DNA from: Flavobacterium sp. | Lineage (GTDB): Bacteria; Bacteroidota; Bacteroidia; Flavobacteriales; Flavobacteriaceae | Assembly: GCF_013822155.1 (NCBI RefSeq) | Contig: NZ_PNJW01000017.1 | Coordinates: forward strand, 1 to 50,280 | DNA length: 50,280 nt | Reading direction: 5' to 3' | Shown here: positions 16,803 to 25,968 of the stretch, one piece after another | Layout of the letters: every line of letters starts with the position of its first letter | Position numbering within the stretch: the stretch's first letter is position 1 | Position numbers and translations under genes: made by a program | Notes under the pieces: generated by a model | The model's database searches: none | Seen by the model: only the letters and a program-made list of their open reading frames with translations | Told to the model about the DNA's origin: nothing

Positions 16803-19208
16803 ATGATGACAGAATCACCAAAGCAGGCTATGACTTTCGAAGATTTCAAAAAAGAAGTTTTAAACGACTATAAAATCGCTACAACCAGTAGAGAATGCTC
16901 TCTATTAGGACGTCGGGAAGTGTTGACAGGAAAAGCAAAGTTTGGGATTTTTGGTGATGGAAAAGAAGTACCGCAATTAGCTTTAGCCAAAGCTTTTAAA
17001 AATGGTGATTTCCGCTCCGGCTATTACCGTGATCAAACGTTTATGATGGCCATTGGCGAAATGACTATTGAACAATTCTTTGCAGGTTTGTATGGACATA
17101 CCGATTTGGCTCATGACCCGATGAGTGCCGGTCGACAAATGGGAGGCCATTTTGCAACACATTCGTTAGACGAAAATGGACAATGGAAAGATTTAACTCA
17201 ACAGAAAAACTCCAGTGCCGATATTTCTCCTACAGCCGGTCAAATGCCGCGATTATTAGGATTAGCACAAGCCTCAAAAATTTATAGAAACGTTTCCGTT
17301 TTACCTAAAAAAAATAAATTTTCTGAAAACGGAAATGAAATCGCTTGGGGAACTATCGGAAATGCAAGTACCAGTGAAGGATTATTTTTTGAAACTATCA
17401 ATGCTGCCGGAGTACTTCAAGTACCAATGGTGATGAGTGTTTGGGATGATGAATACGGAATTTCTGTACATGCTAAATACCAAACCACAAAGGAAAACAT
17501 CTCTGAAATCTTAAAAGGATTTCAACGGGATGACAACAATAATGGCTACGAAATTTTTACCGTTTTAGGTTGGGATTATGCAGCCTTAGTAAGTACTTAT
17601 CAACGTGCAGCCCAAATTGCAAGAGAGGAACATGTTCCTGTTTTAATACATGTAAAAGAATTAACTCAACCACAAGGTCATTCAACCTCCGGCAGTCATG
17701 AACGTTATAAAAATGCAGAACGATTAGCATGGGAAACCGAATATGATTGTTTGGCACAAATGCGACTTTGGATGATTGCCAATACCATTGCCTCCGCAGA
17801 AGAATTAGACGAAATAGATACTATTGCTAAAAAAGAAGTTTTAGAAGGTAAAAAAGCAGCTTGGAATGCTTTTGTTGAACCAATAAAAAAGGAACAAACT
17901 GAATTAATTACCTTATTAGAAACCATTGCTGCAACTAGTGTAAATAGAGTATTTATTCAAAAATACACCAATGATTTAAAAGAAATAAAAGAACCTATCC
18001 GAAAAGATATTCTTACCATTTCCCGAAAAATACTTCGAATGATTGTTGGCGAAAAAAGTCAACCATTATTAGCTACCTGGATTACGAATTATACCAATAC
18101 AATTCAGCCTAAATTCAGTTCTCATTTGTTTTCAGAATCTGCACAAAATGTATTTTCTGTTAAAGAAGTTTTACCAACTTATGACGCTTCTTCAGAAGAT
18201 GTAGATGCCCGTTTAGTCTTAAGAGATAACTTTGATACTCTTTTTGCAAAATATCCTGAAGTATTGATTTTCGGTGAAGATTCCGGAAATATTGGAGATG
18301 TAAATCAAGGATTAGAAGGAATGCAGGAAAAATTTGGTGAATTAAGAGTTGCCGATGTTGGTATTCGAGAAGCTACCATTTTAGGCCAAGGAATTGGAAT
18401 GGCAATGCGAGGCCTCCGCCCTATTGCAGAAATTCAATATTTGGATTACTTACTTTATGCTATTCAAATCATGAGCGACGACTTGGCAACGCTTCAATAC
18501 AGAACAAAAGGTCGTCAAAAAGCTCCATTAATCATTAGAACTCGTGGACATCGATTAGAAGGAGTTTGGCATTCCGGTTCTCCCATGGGAATGATTATCA
18601 ATGCAGTTCGTGGTATTCATGTCTTGGTACCCAGAAATATGACAAAAGCTGCCGGATTTTATAACACCTTACTAGAAACAGATGAACCCGCACTTATTGT
18701 GGAATGTTTAAACGGATATCGATTGAAAGAAAAAATGCCTTTAAATCTAGGAGAATTCAAAACACCAATTGGAATTGTAGAATCTATTCGTTCAGGAACA
18801 GATATAACGATTGTATCCTATGGTTCCACTTTACGATTGGTAGAACAAGCGGCTAAAGAGCTACAAGAAGTTGGTATAAATTGTGAAATAATTGATATTC
18901 AATCGCTTTTGCCTTTTGACATAAACCATGACATTAAGAAAAGTTTATCTCAAACCAATCGTTTATTAGTGGTTGATGAAGATGTTCCAGGTGGAGCTTC
19001 CGCTTTCATTCTACAGCAAATTCTTGATGTTCAAAACGGTTATGATTATCTTGACAGTAAACCACAAACGTTAGCCTCAAAAGCTCATCGTCCGGCTTAC
19101 GGAACAGATGGTGATTATTTTTCAAAACCTTCCTCTGAAGATATTTTTGAAAAAGTCTACGCCATGATGAATGAGGTAAATCCAAATGATTATCCCAGTT
19201 TATATTAA
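16803..19208 (+). CDS. fused alpha/beta E1 of branched-chain 2-oxoacid dehydrogenase
   Basis: 801 residues. E1 decarboxylates branched-chain 2-oxoacids with thiamine diphosphate and passes the acyl group to the lipoyl E2. The alpha part (about 15-330) has SAGRQMGGHFATHS and the cofactor motif GNASTSEG; the beta part (about 460-800) has GEDSGNIGDVNQGLEGM, EIQYLDYLLYAIQIMSDD and the C-terminal transketolase domain DVPGGASAF. The single-chain fusion is common in Bacteroidota. The cofactor motif reads N187 instead of the usual aspartate, and the distal partner reads D215-D216 (WDDEYGIS) instead of N-N. Start is ATG 16803 or the adjacent ATG 16806. E2 and E3 genes are not nearby. Confidence 0.9.
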   Translation: MMTESPKQAMTFEDFKKEVLNDYKIATTSRECSLLGRREVLTGKAKFGIFGDGKEVPQLALAKAFKNGDFRSGYYRDQTFMMAIGEMTIEQFFAGLYGHTDLAHDPMSAGRQMGGHFATHSLDENGQWKDLTQQKNSSADISPTAGQMPRLLGLAQASKIYRNVSVLPKKNKFSENGNEIAWGTIGNASTSEGLFFETINAAGVLQVPMVMSVWDDEYGISVHAKYQTTKENISEILKGFQRDDNNNGYEIFTVLGWDYAALVSTYQRAAQIAREEHVPVLIHVKELTQPQGHSTSGSHERYKNAERLAWETEYDCLAQMRLWMIANTIASAEELDEIDTIAKKEVLEGKKAAWNAFVEPIKKEQTELITLLETIAATSVNRVFIQKYTNDLKEIKEPIRKDILTISRKILRMIVGEKSQPLLATWITNYTNTIQPKFSSHLFSESAQNVFSVKEVLPTYDASSEDVDARLVLRDNFDTLFAKYPEVLIFGEDSGNIGDVNQGLEGMQEKFGELRVADVGIREATILGQGIGMAMRGLRPIAEIQYLDYLLYAIQIMSDDLATLQYRTKGRQKAPLIIRTRGHRLEGVWHSGSPMGMIINAVRGIHVLVPRNMTKAAGFYNTLLETDEPALIVECLNGYRLKEKMPLNLGEFKTPIGIVESIRSGTDITIVSYGSTLRLVEQAAKELQEVGINCEIIDIQSLLPFDINHDIKKSLSQTNRLLVVDEDVPGGASAFILQQILDVQNGYDYLDSKPQTLASKAHRPAYGTDGDYFSKPSSEDIFEKVYAMMNEVNPNDYPSLY

Positions 19209-19231
19209 AATAACTAATTAATAAATCGAAA

Positions 19232-19257
19232 AGTCGTTTAATCAACGGCTTTTTTTG
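19232..19257 (+). terminator. rho-independent terminator after the E1 gene
   Basis: AGTCGTT (19232-19238) pairs with AACGGCT (19244-19250) with one G-U pair and a five-base loop, followed by seven T. Confidence 0.85.
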
Positions 19258-19306
19258 TTACAAAATTTTAAAATCAATATTTTAACAAATAGTTTAATTG
19301 ATTCAG

Positions 19307-19987
19307 ATGGGAAATTTTGAAAAAAGTATAGAAAAAACAAAAAGCGTCAAAGTCATCGATGCTTCCATCCCTTATGAGGCTTATATTTCATTGGATTTAT
19401 CCATACACAGCAAACAACTGTCGAAATTTTTACCTAAAACGGCTGAAGATTACAACCAATTTCTCAACAAATACCTAGATGAAAATAAAGCAAAGGTAGC
19501 TTATGGCGGATATCTTGAAAAACGAAATTTATACGAACGCAGTACTCTTTTTAATGAACAATCCACTGAAGTACGAAACATTCATATTGGCCTAGACCTA
19601 TGGATTGCTGCCGGAACATCTGTTTTAGCAACATTAGAAGGTACGGTTCATAGTTTTCAAAACAATACCAATCTAGGCGATTACGGACCGACAATTATTT
19701 TACAACATACGTTAAATAATTGTCAATTTTATACGCTTTATGGTCATCTTTCGTTAGAAAGTATAGCTTTGTTACATATTGGTCAACCTGTTAAACAAGG
19801 TGATAAAATCGCTGAGTTAGGAAATTCCTCAGTTAACGGTGATTATGCTCCCCATTTACATTTTCAAATCATAAAAAATATTGGAGATTATTTTGGAGAC
19901 TATCCCGGAGTTTGCAGTGAAAAGGACTTGGACTATTTTAAAGAAAATTGCCCTGATCCGAATTTATTACTTAAAATTAATTCATGA
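19307..19987 (+). CDS. M23-family metallopeptidase without signal peptide
   Basis: 226 residues from ATG 19307 (TTG 19298 would add three). The LytM fold has the zinc-binding set HIGLD (HxxxD) and HLHFQ (second histidine of HxH), plus LYGHLS, so it should be active. M23 enzymes cut peptidoglycan cross-bridges, but no signal peptide or membrane segment is visible, which is unusual. The stop overlaps the next lipoprotein gene by ATGA, and that gene overlaps the NTF2-like gene, so the three form one transcription unit behind the E1 terminator. Confidence 0.82.
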   Translation: MGNFEKSIEKTKSVKVIDASIPYEAYISLDLSIHSKQLSKFLPKTAEDYNQFLNKYLDENKAKVAYGGYLEKRNLYERSTLFNEQSTEVRNIHIGLDLWIAAGTSVLATLEGTVHSFQNNTNLGDYGPTIILQHTLNNCQFYTLYGHLSLESIALLHIGQPVKQGDKIAELGNSSVNGDYAPHLHFQIIKNIGDYFGDYPGVCSEKDLDYFKENCPDPNLLLKINS

Positions 19988-20460
19988 AAAAAATTGTTTT
20001 CCTTTTTTGTCTGTTTTTATTACTCGGCTGTAAATCGAAAAAAGGAATTTCTTCGCCTTCAGAAACTGAGAAACCAACAGTGATGAAACTTTCCATGAGT
20101 GAAGTAAATTCAATCCAAAAAAACAGAGCCTACGAATTAGGTAAACGTGTTTTAATGACTTGCAACACCTCTAGTTTCAAGCCCTTTACAAGTGAAGAAG
20201 CAACACCGGAAGTTTTGAAAAATATTAATAAAGATAAAATTGCATTGACTTGTCAAAATATTATCCGCGGTTTTGGACAATTTAAAGACATCAAATTAAT
20301 CGAAGTTTTTAGGCTAGAAAATGAAAAAATTACCGTCTTTCGATATAAATGTGATTACGAAAAGAAATACAGCATAAAGGAACTTCGCGTATCCGTAAAC
20401 GATGAAAATAAAATAACAGCCATAACCACAAAAGATTGGAAAGATGCATACAACCCATAA
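19984..20460 (+). CDS. small lipoprotein of unknown function
   Basis: 158 residues. Lipoprotein signal with lipobox LLLGC (C16) followed by KSKKG. The mature part has a conserved-looking core (NRAYELGKRVLMTCNTSSF). I do not recognise a family. Its ATG overlaps the M23 gene stop and its last 17 bases overlap the start of the next gene, which argues for tight translational coupling. Confidence 0.7.
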   Translation: MKKIVFLFCLFLLLGCKSKKGISSPSETEKPTVMKLSMSEVNSIQKNRAYELGKRVLMTCNTSSFKPFTSEEATPEVLKNINKDKIALTCQNIIRGFGQFKDIKLIEVFRLENEKITVFRYKCDYEKKYSIKELRVSVNDENKITAITTKDWKDAYNP

Positions 20461-20923
20461 TTTACTCTTAAAATTTTACGATTCATTCAGCAAGGCAAAT
20501 GCCCAATCCATGGCAGAATGCTATCATCCGGAAGCAACTTTTAAAGACCCTGCTTTCGGAACTCTGAACCAACAAGAAGTAACCGCCATGTGGCAAATGC
20601 TGGTTGAACGCAGCAAAGGAAATCTAACTATTGAATTTTCCAATGTTAGCTGTACGGATTATAGTGGTTCTGTTGATTGGGTTGCCACCTATGATTTCAG
20701 TAAAACAAATCGTAAAGTTGTCAATTTTATTCAAGCACAATTTGAATTCAAAAACGGATTAATTATCAAACACACCGACTCGTTTAATCTATGGAAATGG
20801 AGCGGAATGGCTTTGGGATGGAAAGGTTATTTATTGGGCTGGACACCTTTTATGCAAAACAAAATCAGAAGTCAGGCTAAAATATCTTTGAAAAATTATA
20901 TGAAACGGGCGGATTTAAGTTAA
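20444..20923 (+). CDS. NTF2-like (SnoaL-type) protein
   Basis: 159 residues. The pattern LLLKFYDSFSKANAQSMAEC, YHPEATFKDPAFG, and the C-terminal half with aromatic strands match the nuclear transport factor 2 fold, used for small-molecule binding or isomerase/hydrolase roles. The C-terminus (WKGYLLGWTPFMQNKI) is typical of a Bacteroidota subgroup of unknown ligand. It overlaps the lipoprotein gene upstream by 17 bases, and its 3' end overlaps the convergent permease gene by 9 bases. Confidence 0.78.
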   Translation: MHTTHNLLLKFYDSFSKANAQSMAECYHPEATFKDPAFGTLNQQEVTAMWQMLVERSKGNLTIEFSNVSCTDYSGSVDWVATYDFSKTNRKVVNFIQAQFEFKNGLIIKHTDSFNLWKWSGMALGWKGYLLGWTPFMQNKIRSQAKISLKNYMKRADLS

Positions 20924-21685
20924 AACATCCCAAGCAAAACGAAGTAACATCAATACCATCAGAATTTGGAAAAATATACGAACAAAATTGTTTCCTCTTT
21001 TGATTGCCATTTTCGCTCCTAAAAAACCTCCTAATCCGTTACAAATAGCCATTGGCAAGGCAATATGCCAAATAATTTTCCCTTTGATAAAAAAAAGTGA
21101 AATTGCCCCAACATTTGTAGCCAGATTAACCATTTTTGCATTTGCAGAGGCCTGCAAGAAATCATAACCCAGCAAACTTACAAAAGCCATCACAAAGAAA
21201 ATACCGGTTCCGGGACCAATAAATCCATCATAAAACCCAACAGTTATGCTTATTATGATACTATACAGCAGTTGTTGTGTTGGTGAATGAGATTTATCTG
21301 ATTTAAGACCAAAATCCTTTTTAACAAAAGAATATATAGCTAGTAAGGTTAAAACCACCAATAAAAATGGTTTCATAAAATCATTACTCACGTAATTTAA
21401 TAAGGACGAACCCGCATAAGCCGAAGGAATAGCCAAAATCATCATGAGTAGTAATGCTTTCCATTGAATGACTACCTTTTTAAGATAAAGTATAGAGGCT
21501 AAGAAAGCACCTGTAAAAGAAGGAATTTTTAAAGTTCCAATTACGGTTGCTACGTGTAAGTTTGGCAACAAAATAAAACCCAATGGCGTTTGTATTAAAC
21601 CGCCGCCGCCAACAACAGCATCAACAAAACCGGCAATAAAAGCACCCAAACACAATAAGAGTAAATAATTTTCAAGCTCAAACAT
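20915..21685 (-). CDS. TauE/SafE family permease
   Basis: 256 residues, about eight hydrophobic segments. The N-terminal GAFIAGFVDAVVGGGGLI and the mirrored GFYDGFIGPGTGIFF are the two inverted halves characteristic of the TauE/SafE (DUF81) family of anion exporters, which includes sulfite and sulfoacetate exporters. The transported anion cannot be inferred. It starts 39 bases after menC on the same strand and may ride on the men transcript. Confidence 0.85.
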   Translation of the reverse strand: MFELENYLLLLCLGAFIAGFVDAVVGGGGLIQTPLGFILLPNLHVATVIGTLKIPSFTGAFLASILYLKKVVIQWKALLLMMILAIPSAYAGSSLLNYVSNDFMKPFLLVVLTLLAIYSFVKKDFGLKSDKSHSPTQQLLYSIIISITVGFYDGFIGPGTGIFFVMAFVSLLGYDFLQASANAKMVNLATNVGAISLFFIKGKIIWHIALPMAICNGLGGFLGAKMAIKRGNNFVRIFFQILMVLMLLRFAWDVLT

Positions 21686-21724
21686 TTGGGTTCAATGAAT
21701 CATATTAATAGCAAAATATACAAA

Positions 21725-22780
21725 TTATAAATGACTCTCAAAACCAATAAAAGCAGTATTCCATGCTAATTGATTGTTATAAAGTAGCGTTCCTTTTTGA
21801 ACTTCCAACGGACAATCAAAATTATTGGTATATAATCCGCCTGTTCCTAAACCTTGAGGCATTGGATTATTTTGTAAAAAAGTCCATTGTGCAATAGCAT
21901 TCAATCCAATATTACTTTCTAAAGCAGAAGTAATCCACCACTTAATTTGAAGTTGCTCTGCTATATCAATCCATTCTTTAGTTCCACGAAATCCACCTAC
22001 TAAACTTGGTTTTAAAATAACAAATTGAGGACTTATTTTTTGTAGTAAAGTAACCTTTTCTTTTTTTGTAAACACCCCAATCAATTCCTCATCTAAAGCA
22101 ATAGGAAAAGGTGTGTTTTTACACAGCTCTGCCATCCTGTCAGTATTGTTTTTCGCAATTGGCTGCTCAATACTATGAAGTTTATAATCAGCTAATTGAT
22201 TTAATTTATCTAAAGCTTCGTTTGAATCAAAAGCTCCATTGGCATCCACACGAATTTCAATCGTATTTTCATCAAAATGTTGACGAATAAATCGCAATAA
22301 ACTTAACTCTTTTTCAAAATCTATTGCTCCTATTTTAAGTTTAATGCAAGTAAAACCTTGTTCGATTTTTTCTTCAATTTGTTGTTTCATAAACAACTCT
22401 TCCCCCATCCAAACAAGCCCATTAATTGGTATGGTTTGAACTCCTGAAGTAAACGCAGAAGGAAATAAGACAAATGAATTTTCACTTTGCAACGATTGAA
22501 ATGCCATTTCGATTCCAAATTGAATAGAAGGGAATTCCATCAATTGTTCCCAAAGTTGATTTACTCCCAAATGAACATTATCACAAACCCATTTCAATTT
22601 ATCTTCATAATCGGGTCGATCATCCACGCTCAATGTTCTTAAAATACCGCACTCACCTATTCCCTTTTTATCATTATCTTCTAAAATGATAAACCAGGTT
22701 TCTTTTTGAGTAAGTATTCCTCTGGAAGTTCCGGAAGGTTTTTTGAAGTTTAAAATGTATTTTTGATAGGTTGCCTTCAA
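21725..22780 (-). CDS. menC: o-succinylbenzoate synthase
   Basis: 351 residues, enolase superfamily. Dehydrates SHCHC to o-succinylbenzoate in menaquinone synthesis. Catalytic and metal residues are all visible: KLKIG (second lysine, KxK), RVDANGAF (metal Asp), SIEQPI (metal Glu), LDEEL (metal Asp) and ILKPSLVGG (second catalytic Lys). It starts three bases after the UPF0173 gene and eleven bases separate that from menA, so menA, hydrolase and menC form a tight operon. Confidence 0.92.
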   Translation of the reverse strand: MKATYQKYILNFKKPSGTSRGILTQKETWFIILEDNDKKGIGECGILRTLSVDDRPDYEDKLKWVCDNVHLGVNQLWEQLMEFPSIQFGIEMAFQSLQSENSFVLFPSAFTSGVQTIPINGLVWMGEELFMKQQIEEKIEQGFTCIKLKIGAIDFEKELSLLRFIRQHFDENTIEIRVDANGAFDSNEALDKLNQLADYKLHSIEQPIAKNNTDRMAELCKNTPFPIALDEELIGVFTKKEKVTLLQKISPQFVILKPSLVGGFRGTKEWIDIAEQLQIKWWITSALESNIGLNAIAQWTFLQNNPMPQGLGTGGLYTNNFDCPLEVQKGTLLYNNQLAWNTAFIGFESHL

Positions 22781-22783
22781 CTG

Positions 22784-23461
22784 TTACAATTCAATAAAAT
22801 TGCCAATTTCTAAAAGCATTAAATCTTTACCCTTATTGAAGAATTTTTTTATTGCTTCTTCATGGTTGATTTCTATAAATCCAAATGTGTCAAAATGCAC
22901 CCCCAAGATTTTATCACATTCTACAAAATCAGCAGCAATAATAGCATCTTCCACATCCATTGTAAAATTATTACCAATGGGTAAAATTGCTAAATCCAAT
23001 TTTGTACGCATCGGAATAAGCTTCATATCCATTGTCAACGCTGTATCTCCGGAAATATAAATATTCTTATGTTCTCCCTCAATCACAAAACCACCCGGAT
23101 TTCCACCATAACTTCCATCAGGAAATGAACTCGAATGAACAGCATGAACAAATTTTACAGAACCAAAATCAAACTTCCAACTTCCGCCATGATTCATAGG
23201 ATGGCTTTTAAAGCCTTTGTTGCTAAAATAGGTAGCAATTTCCCAATTGGAAACAATCAAAGCATCAGTTCGTTTAGCAATAGCTTCTACATCCAAAATA
23301 TGATCCTGATGAGCATGTGTGAGTAAAATATAATCGGCTTGCAGCAAATTTATATCAACATGAGCAGCTTTCGGGTTGCCTGTAATAAATGGATCTACTA
23401 AGATATGCTTTCCACTAACTTCAATTCCAAGAGAAGCATGACCATAAAATGTAATTTTCAT
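22784..23461 (-). CDS. UPF0173 metallo-beta-lactamase-fold hydrolase
   Basis: 225 residues from ATG 23461 (GTG 23464 is one codon further up). MBL fold with GHASLGIEV, metal motif THAHQDH (HxHxDH), GGSW, ISGDTA and the late histidine in GVHFDTFG. The YtkL/UPF0173 family has no settled substrate. It lies between menA and menC with gaps of 11 and 3 bases, and this neighbourhood suggests a hydrolytic or housekeeping role linked to menaquinone synthesis, for example a thioesterase step; that is inference, since many MBL hydrolases occur in operons without a shared pathway. Confidence 0.85.
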   Translation of the reverse strand: MKITFYGHASLGIEVSGKHILVDPFITGNPKAAHVDINLLQADYILLTHAHQDHILDVEAIAKRTDALIVSNWEIATYFSNKGFKSHPMNHGGSWKFDFGSVKFVHAVHSSSFPDGSYGGNPGGFVIEGEHKNIYISGDTALTMDMKLIPMRTKLDLAILPIGNNFTMDVEDAIIAADFVECDKILGVHFDTFGFIEINHEEAIKKFFNKGKDLMLLEIGNFIEL

Positions 23462-23472
23462 CACTAACTAAT

Positions 23473-24420
23473 TTAGTTGTTTACAAGAATATCAGATAAA
23501 AAATATATCAAACATAACGACAAAAGCATGGAAACCATAAAAGTACTAATTGCCAACCTTTTGAGTTCAGGGTCTAAATCTGCCGGGTTTTCTGTTCGTT
23601 TAACTCTAAGTATATGGCTTATTATAGGTAAAAAAACAATAACATATAAATATTGGTCAATAGCAAAATTTTGAAGAAATCCGAAAATTAATAACAAAAT
23701 CATTGCGGTAATGAGAAGAAAATAATGGTATTGTTTCGCTTTTGCACCTCCAATTTTTACCACTATGGTATTTTTTCCTACTTTTCGATCAGATTCCTCA
23801 TCCCGCATATTGTTCAAATTGAGCACTCCCACGCTTAAAAACCCAATTGCTGTCGCCGGCAATAAAAGTGTCCAATCAAACTCCTTAGAAAACATAAAAT
23901 AAGAACCATAGGTACTCACCAGTCCAAAAAACACAAAAACAAAAACGTCACCATAGCCTTTATATCCATAAGCTCCGGTTCCAACTGTATATTGAATCGC
24001 GGAGGCAATTGCAATTATTCCTAATGCTAAGAAAAATAAAGAATAATAAAAATATTTAAAATGAAAAGCAGTATAAATCAATAAAACCGCCAACAAAAAA
24101 GTTATAAAAGCTGTAATTATTATGGCACTTTTCATTGCTTTAGGTGAAATAGCTCCACTTTGTATGGCTCGTTTTGGACCAACTCTATCTTCATTATCGG
24201 TTCCTTTTACACCATCACCATAATCGTTTGCAAAATTAGATAATACTTGCAACCCAATAGTTGTCAAAAGCAATAACCCGAATATTTTCCAGCTAAAAAC
24301 ATTTGTGGGAGTCAGCTCCTGTTCCGTTGGTTTTGCCAAAGCATAGAAACTTCCCACTAAAATTCCGGATACCGATAACGGTAATGTTCTTAATCTAGCT
24401 GCTTCAATCCAATGTTTCAT
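23473..24420 (-). CDS. menA: 1,4-dihydroxy-2-naphthoate polyprenyltransferase
   Basis: 315 residues with about eight to nine membrane helices. UbiA superfamily: it attaches the polyprenyl chain to DHNA, giving demethylmenaquinone. First aspartate-rich motif NFANDYGDGVKGTDNEDR, second NNMRDEESDRKVGKNT, both in place for Mg-diphosphate binding. A TACCTTTG box (24440-24447) upstream suggests that it begins its own transcript with the hydrolase and menC. Confidence 0.93.
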   Translation of the reverse strand: MKHWIEAARLRTLPLSVSGILVGSFYALAKPTEQELTPTNVFSWKIFGLLLLTTIGLQVLSNFANDYGDGVKGTDNEDRVGPKRAIQSGAISPKAMKSAIIITAFITFLLAVLLIYTAFHFKYFYYSLFFLALGIIAIASAIQYTVGTGAYGYKGYGDVFVFVFFGLVSTYGSYFMFSKEFDWTLLLPATAIGFLSVGVLNLNNMRDEESDRKVGKNTIVVKIGGAKAKQYHYFLLITAMILLLIFGFLQNFAIDQYLYVIVFLPIISHILRVKRTENPADLDPELKRLAISTFMVSMLLSLCLIYFLSDILVNN

Positions 24421-24439
24421 TATCGTTTTATTTAAAGTA

Positions 24440-24447
24440 CAAAGGTA
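24440..24447 (-). promoter_or_regulatory. -7 promoter element of menA (TACCTTTG)
   Basis: Exact TAnnTTTG match on the minus strand, 19 bases before the menA ATG. No -33 box at the best spacing. Confidence 0.5.
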
Positions 24448-24464
24448 ATAGAATTATTGTGTAT

Positions 24465-25964
24465 TTACATCCAACTTCGCTCGGTGCGTTCTACTTCATA
24501 AAGCCAATAATTTATCCATGGTTTTAACAAAGAAAAATTAGCGAATTTAAATCCTACATCGCCTGCAGCAGTATGAAAAGTTATATGAACTACATCTGCT
24601 TTTTTATGCCAAAAATATTGTTTTGTAGTTATTCCTTGTATTTTGAAAGGCTGTAATAATTGATGTTCAATGTCCCAAGCATTGCTTTTTATAACAATAA
24701 ATTTACGGGAAAGTTTTAACCGGTAATTTTTAAATTTAAAAAACAATACAATAGCCATAAACAAAACATAAACTAAAACAAATGGAAAATAAGGCTGTAG
24801 ATTTTCAAAAACTAATAAACCCAAGCTTATAAAAATGGCACTCGGTAATATTATTCCAAACAAAACATTCATAATTAAATACCTGAAATTCGGATGTATT
24901 ACTTCTTCGGTTTGGGGCAGGTCTTTTAAAATCATTTTTAAAATTGCCTCTCGTTCCATATTATTGCAACCGGGAACTTCTATAGCTGATTTTTTAGCAT
25001 CCTTCTCAGCTTCATCTGTCGAAGAGGCTTGTTTCATTTTTAAATCAAATAAATTCAACTTTCGTTGAAAAAAATTCTGACTATAAGCGGTTATTTGAAC
25101 TTTTTCCGGCTTGAGTAAGGTATTTTTTTTAGCAAATAATCCATACGTTATGGCTAAAGCTTTCTTTTGAAGCACCATTTGATAATCAAAATTTTTGACG
25201 ATAGTTCTCACTAAATTAATAACTAAAACCAATGTTAAACCAAGTAACAAAAAAAACGAAAGCGAAAAATAATTAAATCCCTGTTCTACTAAACCGGTCA
25301 CTTGTTGTTCATCAACTTCCAATGAATCAGCAACATCTGAAAACCCACCATACAAGGAACCAATAAACCCTAAGATTAAAGCAATACTTCTCCCATAGTT
25401 TGATGTTATCCCGACTTTAACTAATGTAAAAAAACTAATTTTTAAAAATGGTTTTTGAGCTTCTTCCCTATCATCTTCAGTTGTTTCTCGTTCCGTTGTT
25501 TTGTCAAAAGACAACAACCTATTTTTTAGATGTAATGCTATTTCATTATCAACGGCACGAATACTGGCTTCTTTTTTATTGCTTCCGGCTGTATCAATGT
25601 CAACACTGAAAACACCAACTAATTTTTGAATAACCGATTGATTGATATTTACTTGTTGGATTTTATCTAATTGAATGGTTATTTTATTTTTAGTAATCAC
25701 TCCTTTTTGAATCACAAATTCTTCCTTTTCCTCATCTAAGAAAAAGGTGAAATTTTTATATTGTAAATAAGCAATAATTCCTATAACCAATAGAAGTATA
25801 AAGACTCCAATACCGAAAAACACCATTTTGCTCCAATCAAATTTGTAAAGTATCAACAACAAAGGAACCCACAATCCACGTATAATGTTTTGCAAAGTGT
25901 CTACAAACATGATGGCTATTCCTTTAACCGATTGGTGCTGTGGTTTACTGAAATCGAATTTCAT
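24465..25964 (-). CDS. PH-domain membrane protein, YdbT type
   Basis: 499 residues from ATG 25964; the longer open frame would overlap its neighbour by 26 bases. Membrane pairs alternate with bacterial PH (bPH_2) domains: an N-terminal hairpin (about 25-70), PH domain (FTFFLDEEKEEFVIQKGV), a second pair, a second PH unit (KKALAITYGLFAKKNTLL) and a third near the C-terminus (YRLKLSRKFIVIKS). This is the YdbT pattern of Bacillus, where YdbS and YdbT are linked to envelope-stress tolerance. It follows the YdbS-like gene by four bases. Confidence 0.82.
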   Translation of the reverse strand: MKFDFSKPQHQSVKGIAIMFVDTLQNIIRGLWVPLLLILYKFDWSKMVFFGIGVFILLLVIGIIAYLQYKNFTFFLDEEKEEFVIQKGVITKNKITIQLDKIQQVNINQSVIQKLVGVFSVDIDTAGSNKKEASIRAVDNEIALHLKNRLLSFDKTTERETTEDDREEAQKPFLKISFFTLVKVGITSNYGRSIALILGFIGSLYGGFSDVADSLEVDEQQVTGLVEQGFNYFSLSFFLLLGLTLVLVINLVRTIVKNFDYQMVLQKKALAITYGLFAKKNTLLKPEKVQITAYSQNFFQRKLNLFDLKMKQASSTDEAEKDAKKSAIEVPGCNNMEREAILKMILKDLPQTEEVIHPNFRYLIMNVLFGIILPSAIFISLGLLVFENLQPYFPFVLVYVLFMAIVLFFKFKNYRLKLSRKFIVIKSNAWDIEHQLLQPFKIQGITTKQYFWHKKADVVHITFHTAAGDVGFKFANFSLLKPWINYWLYEVERTERSWM

Positions 25965-25968
25965 TGTT

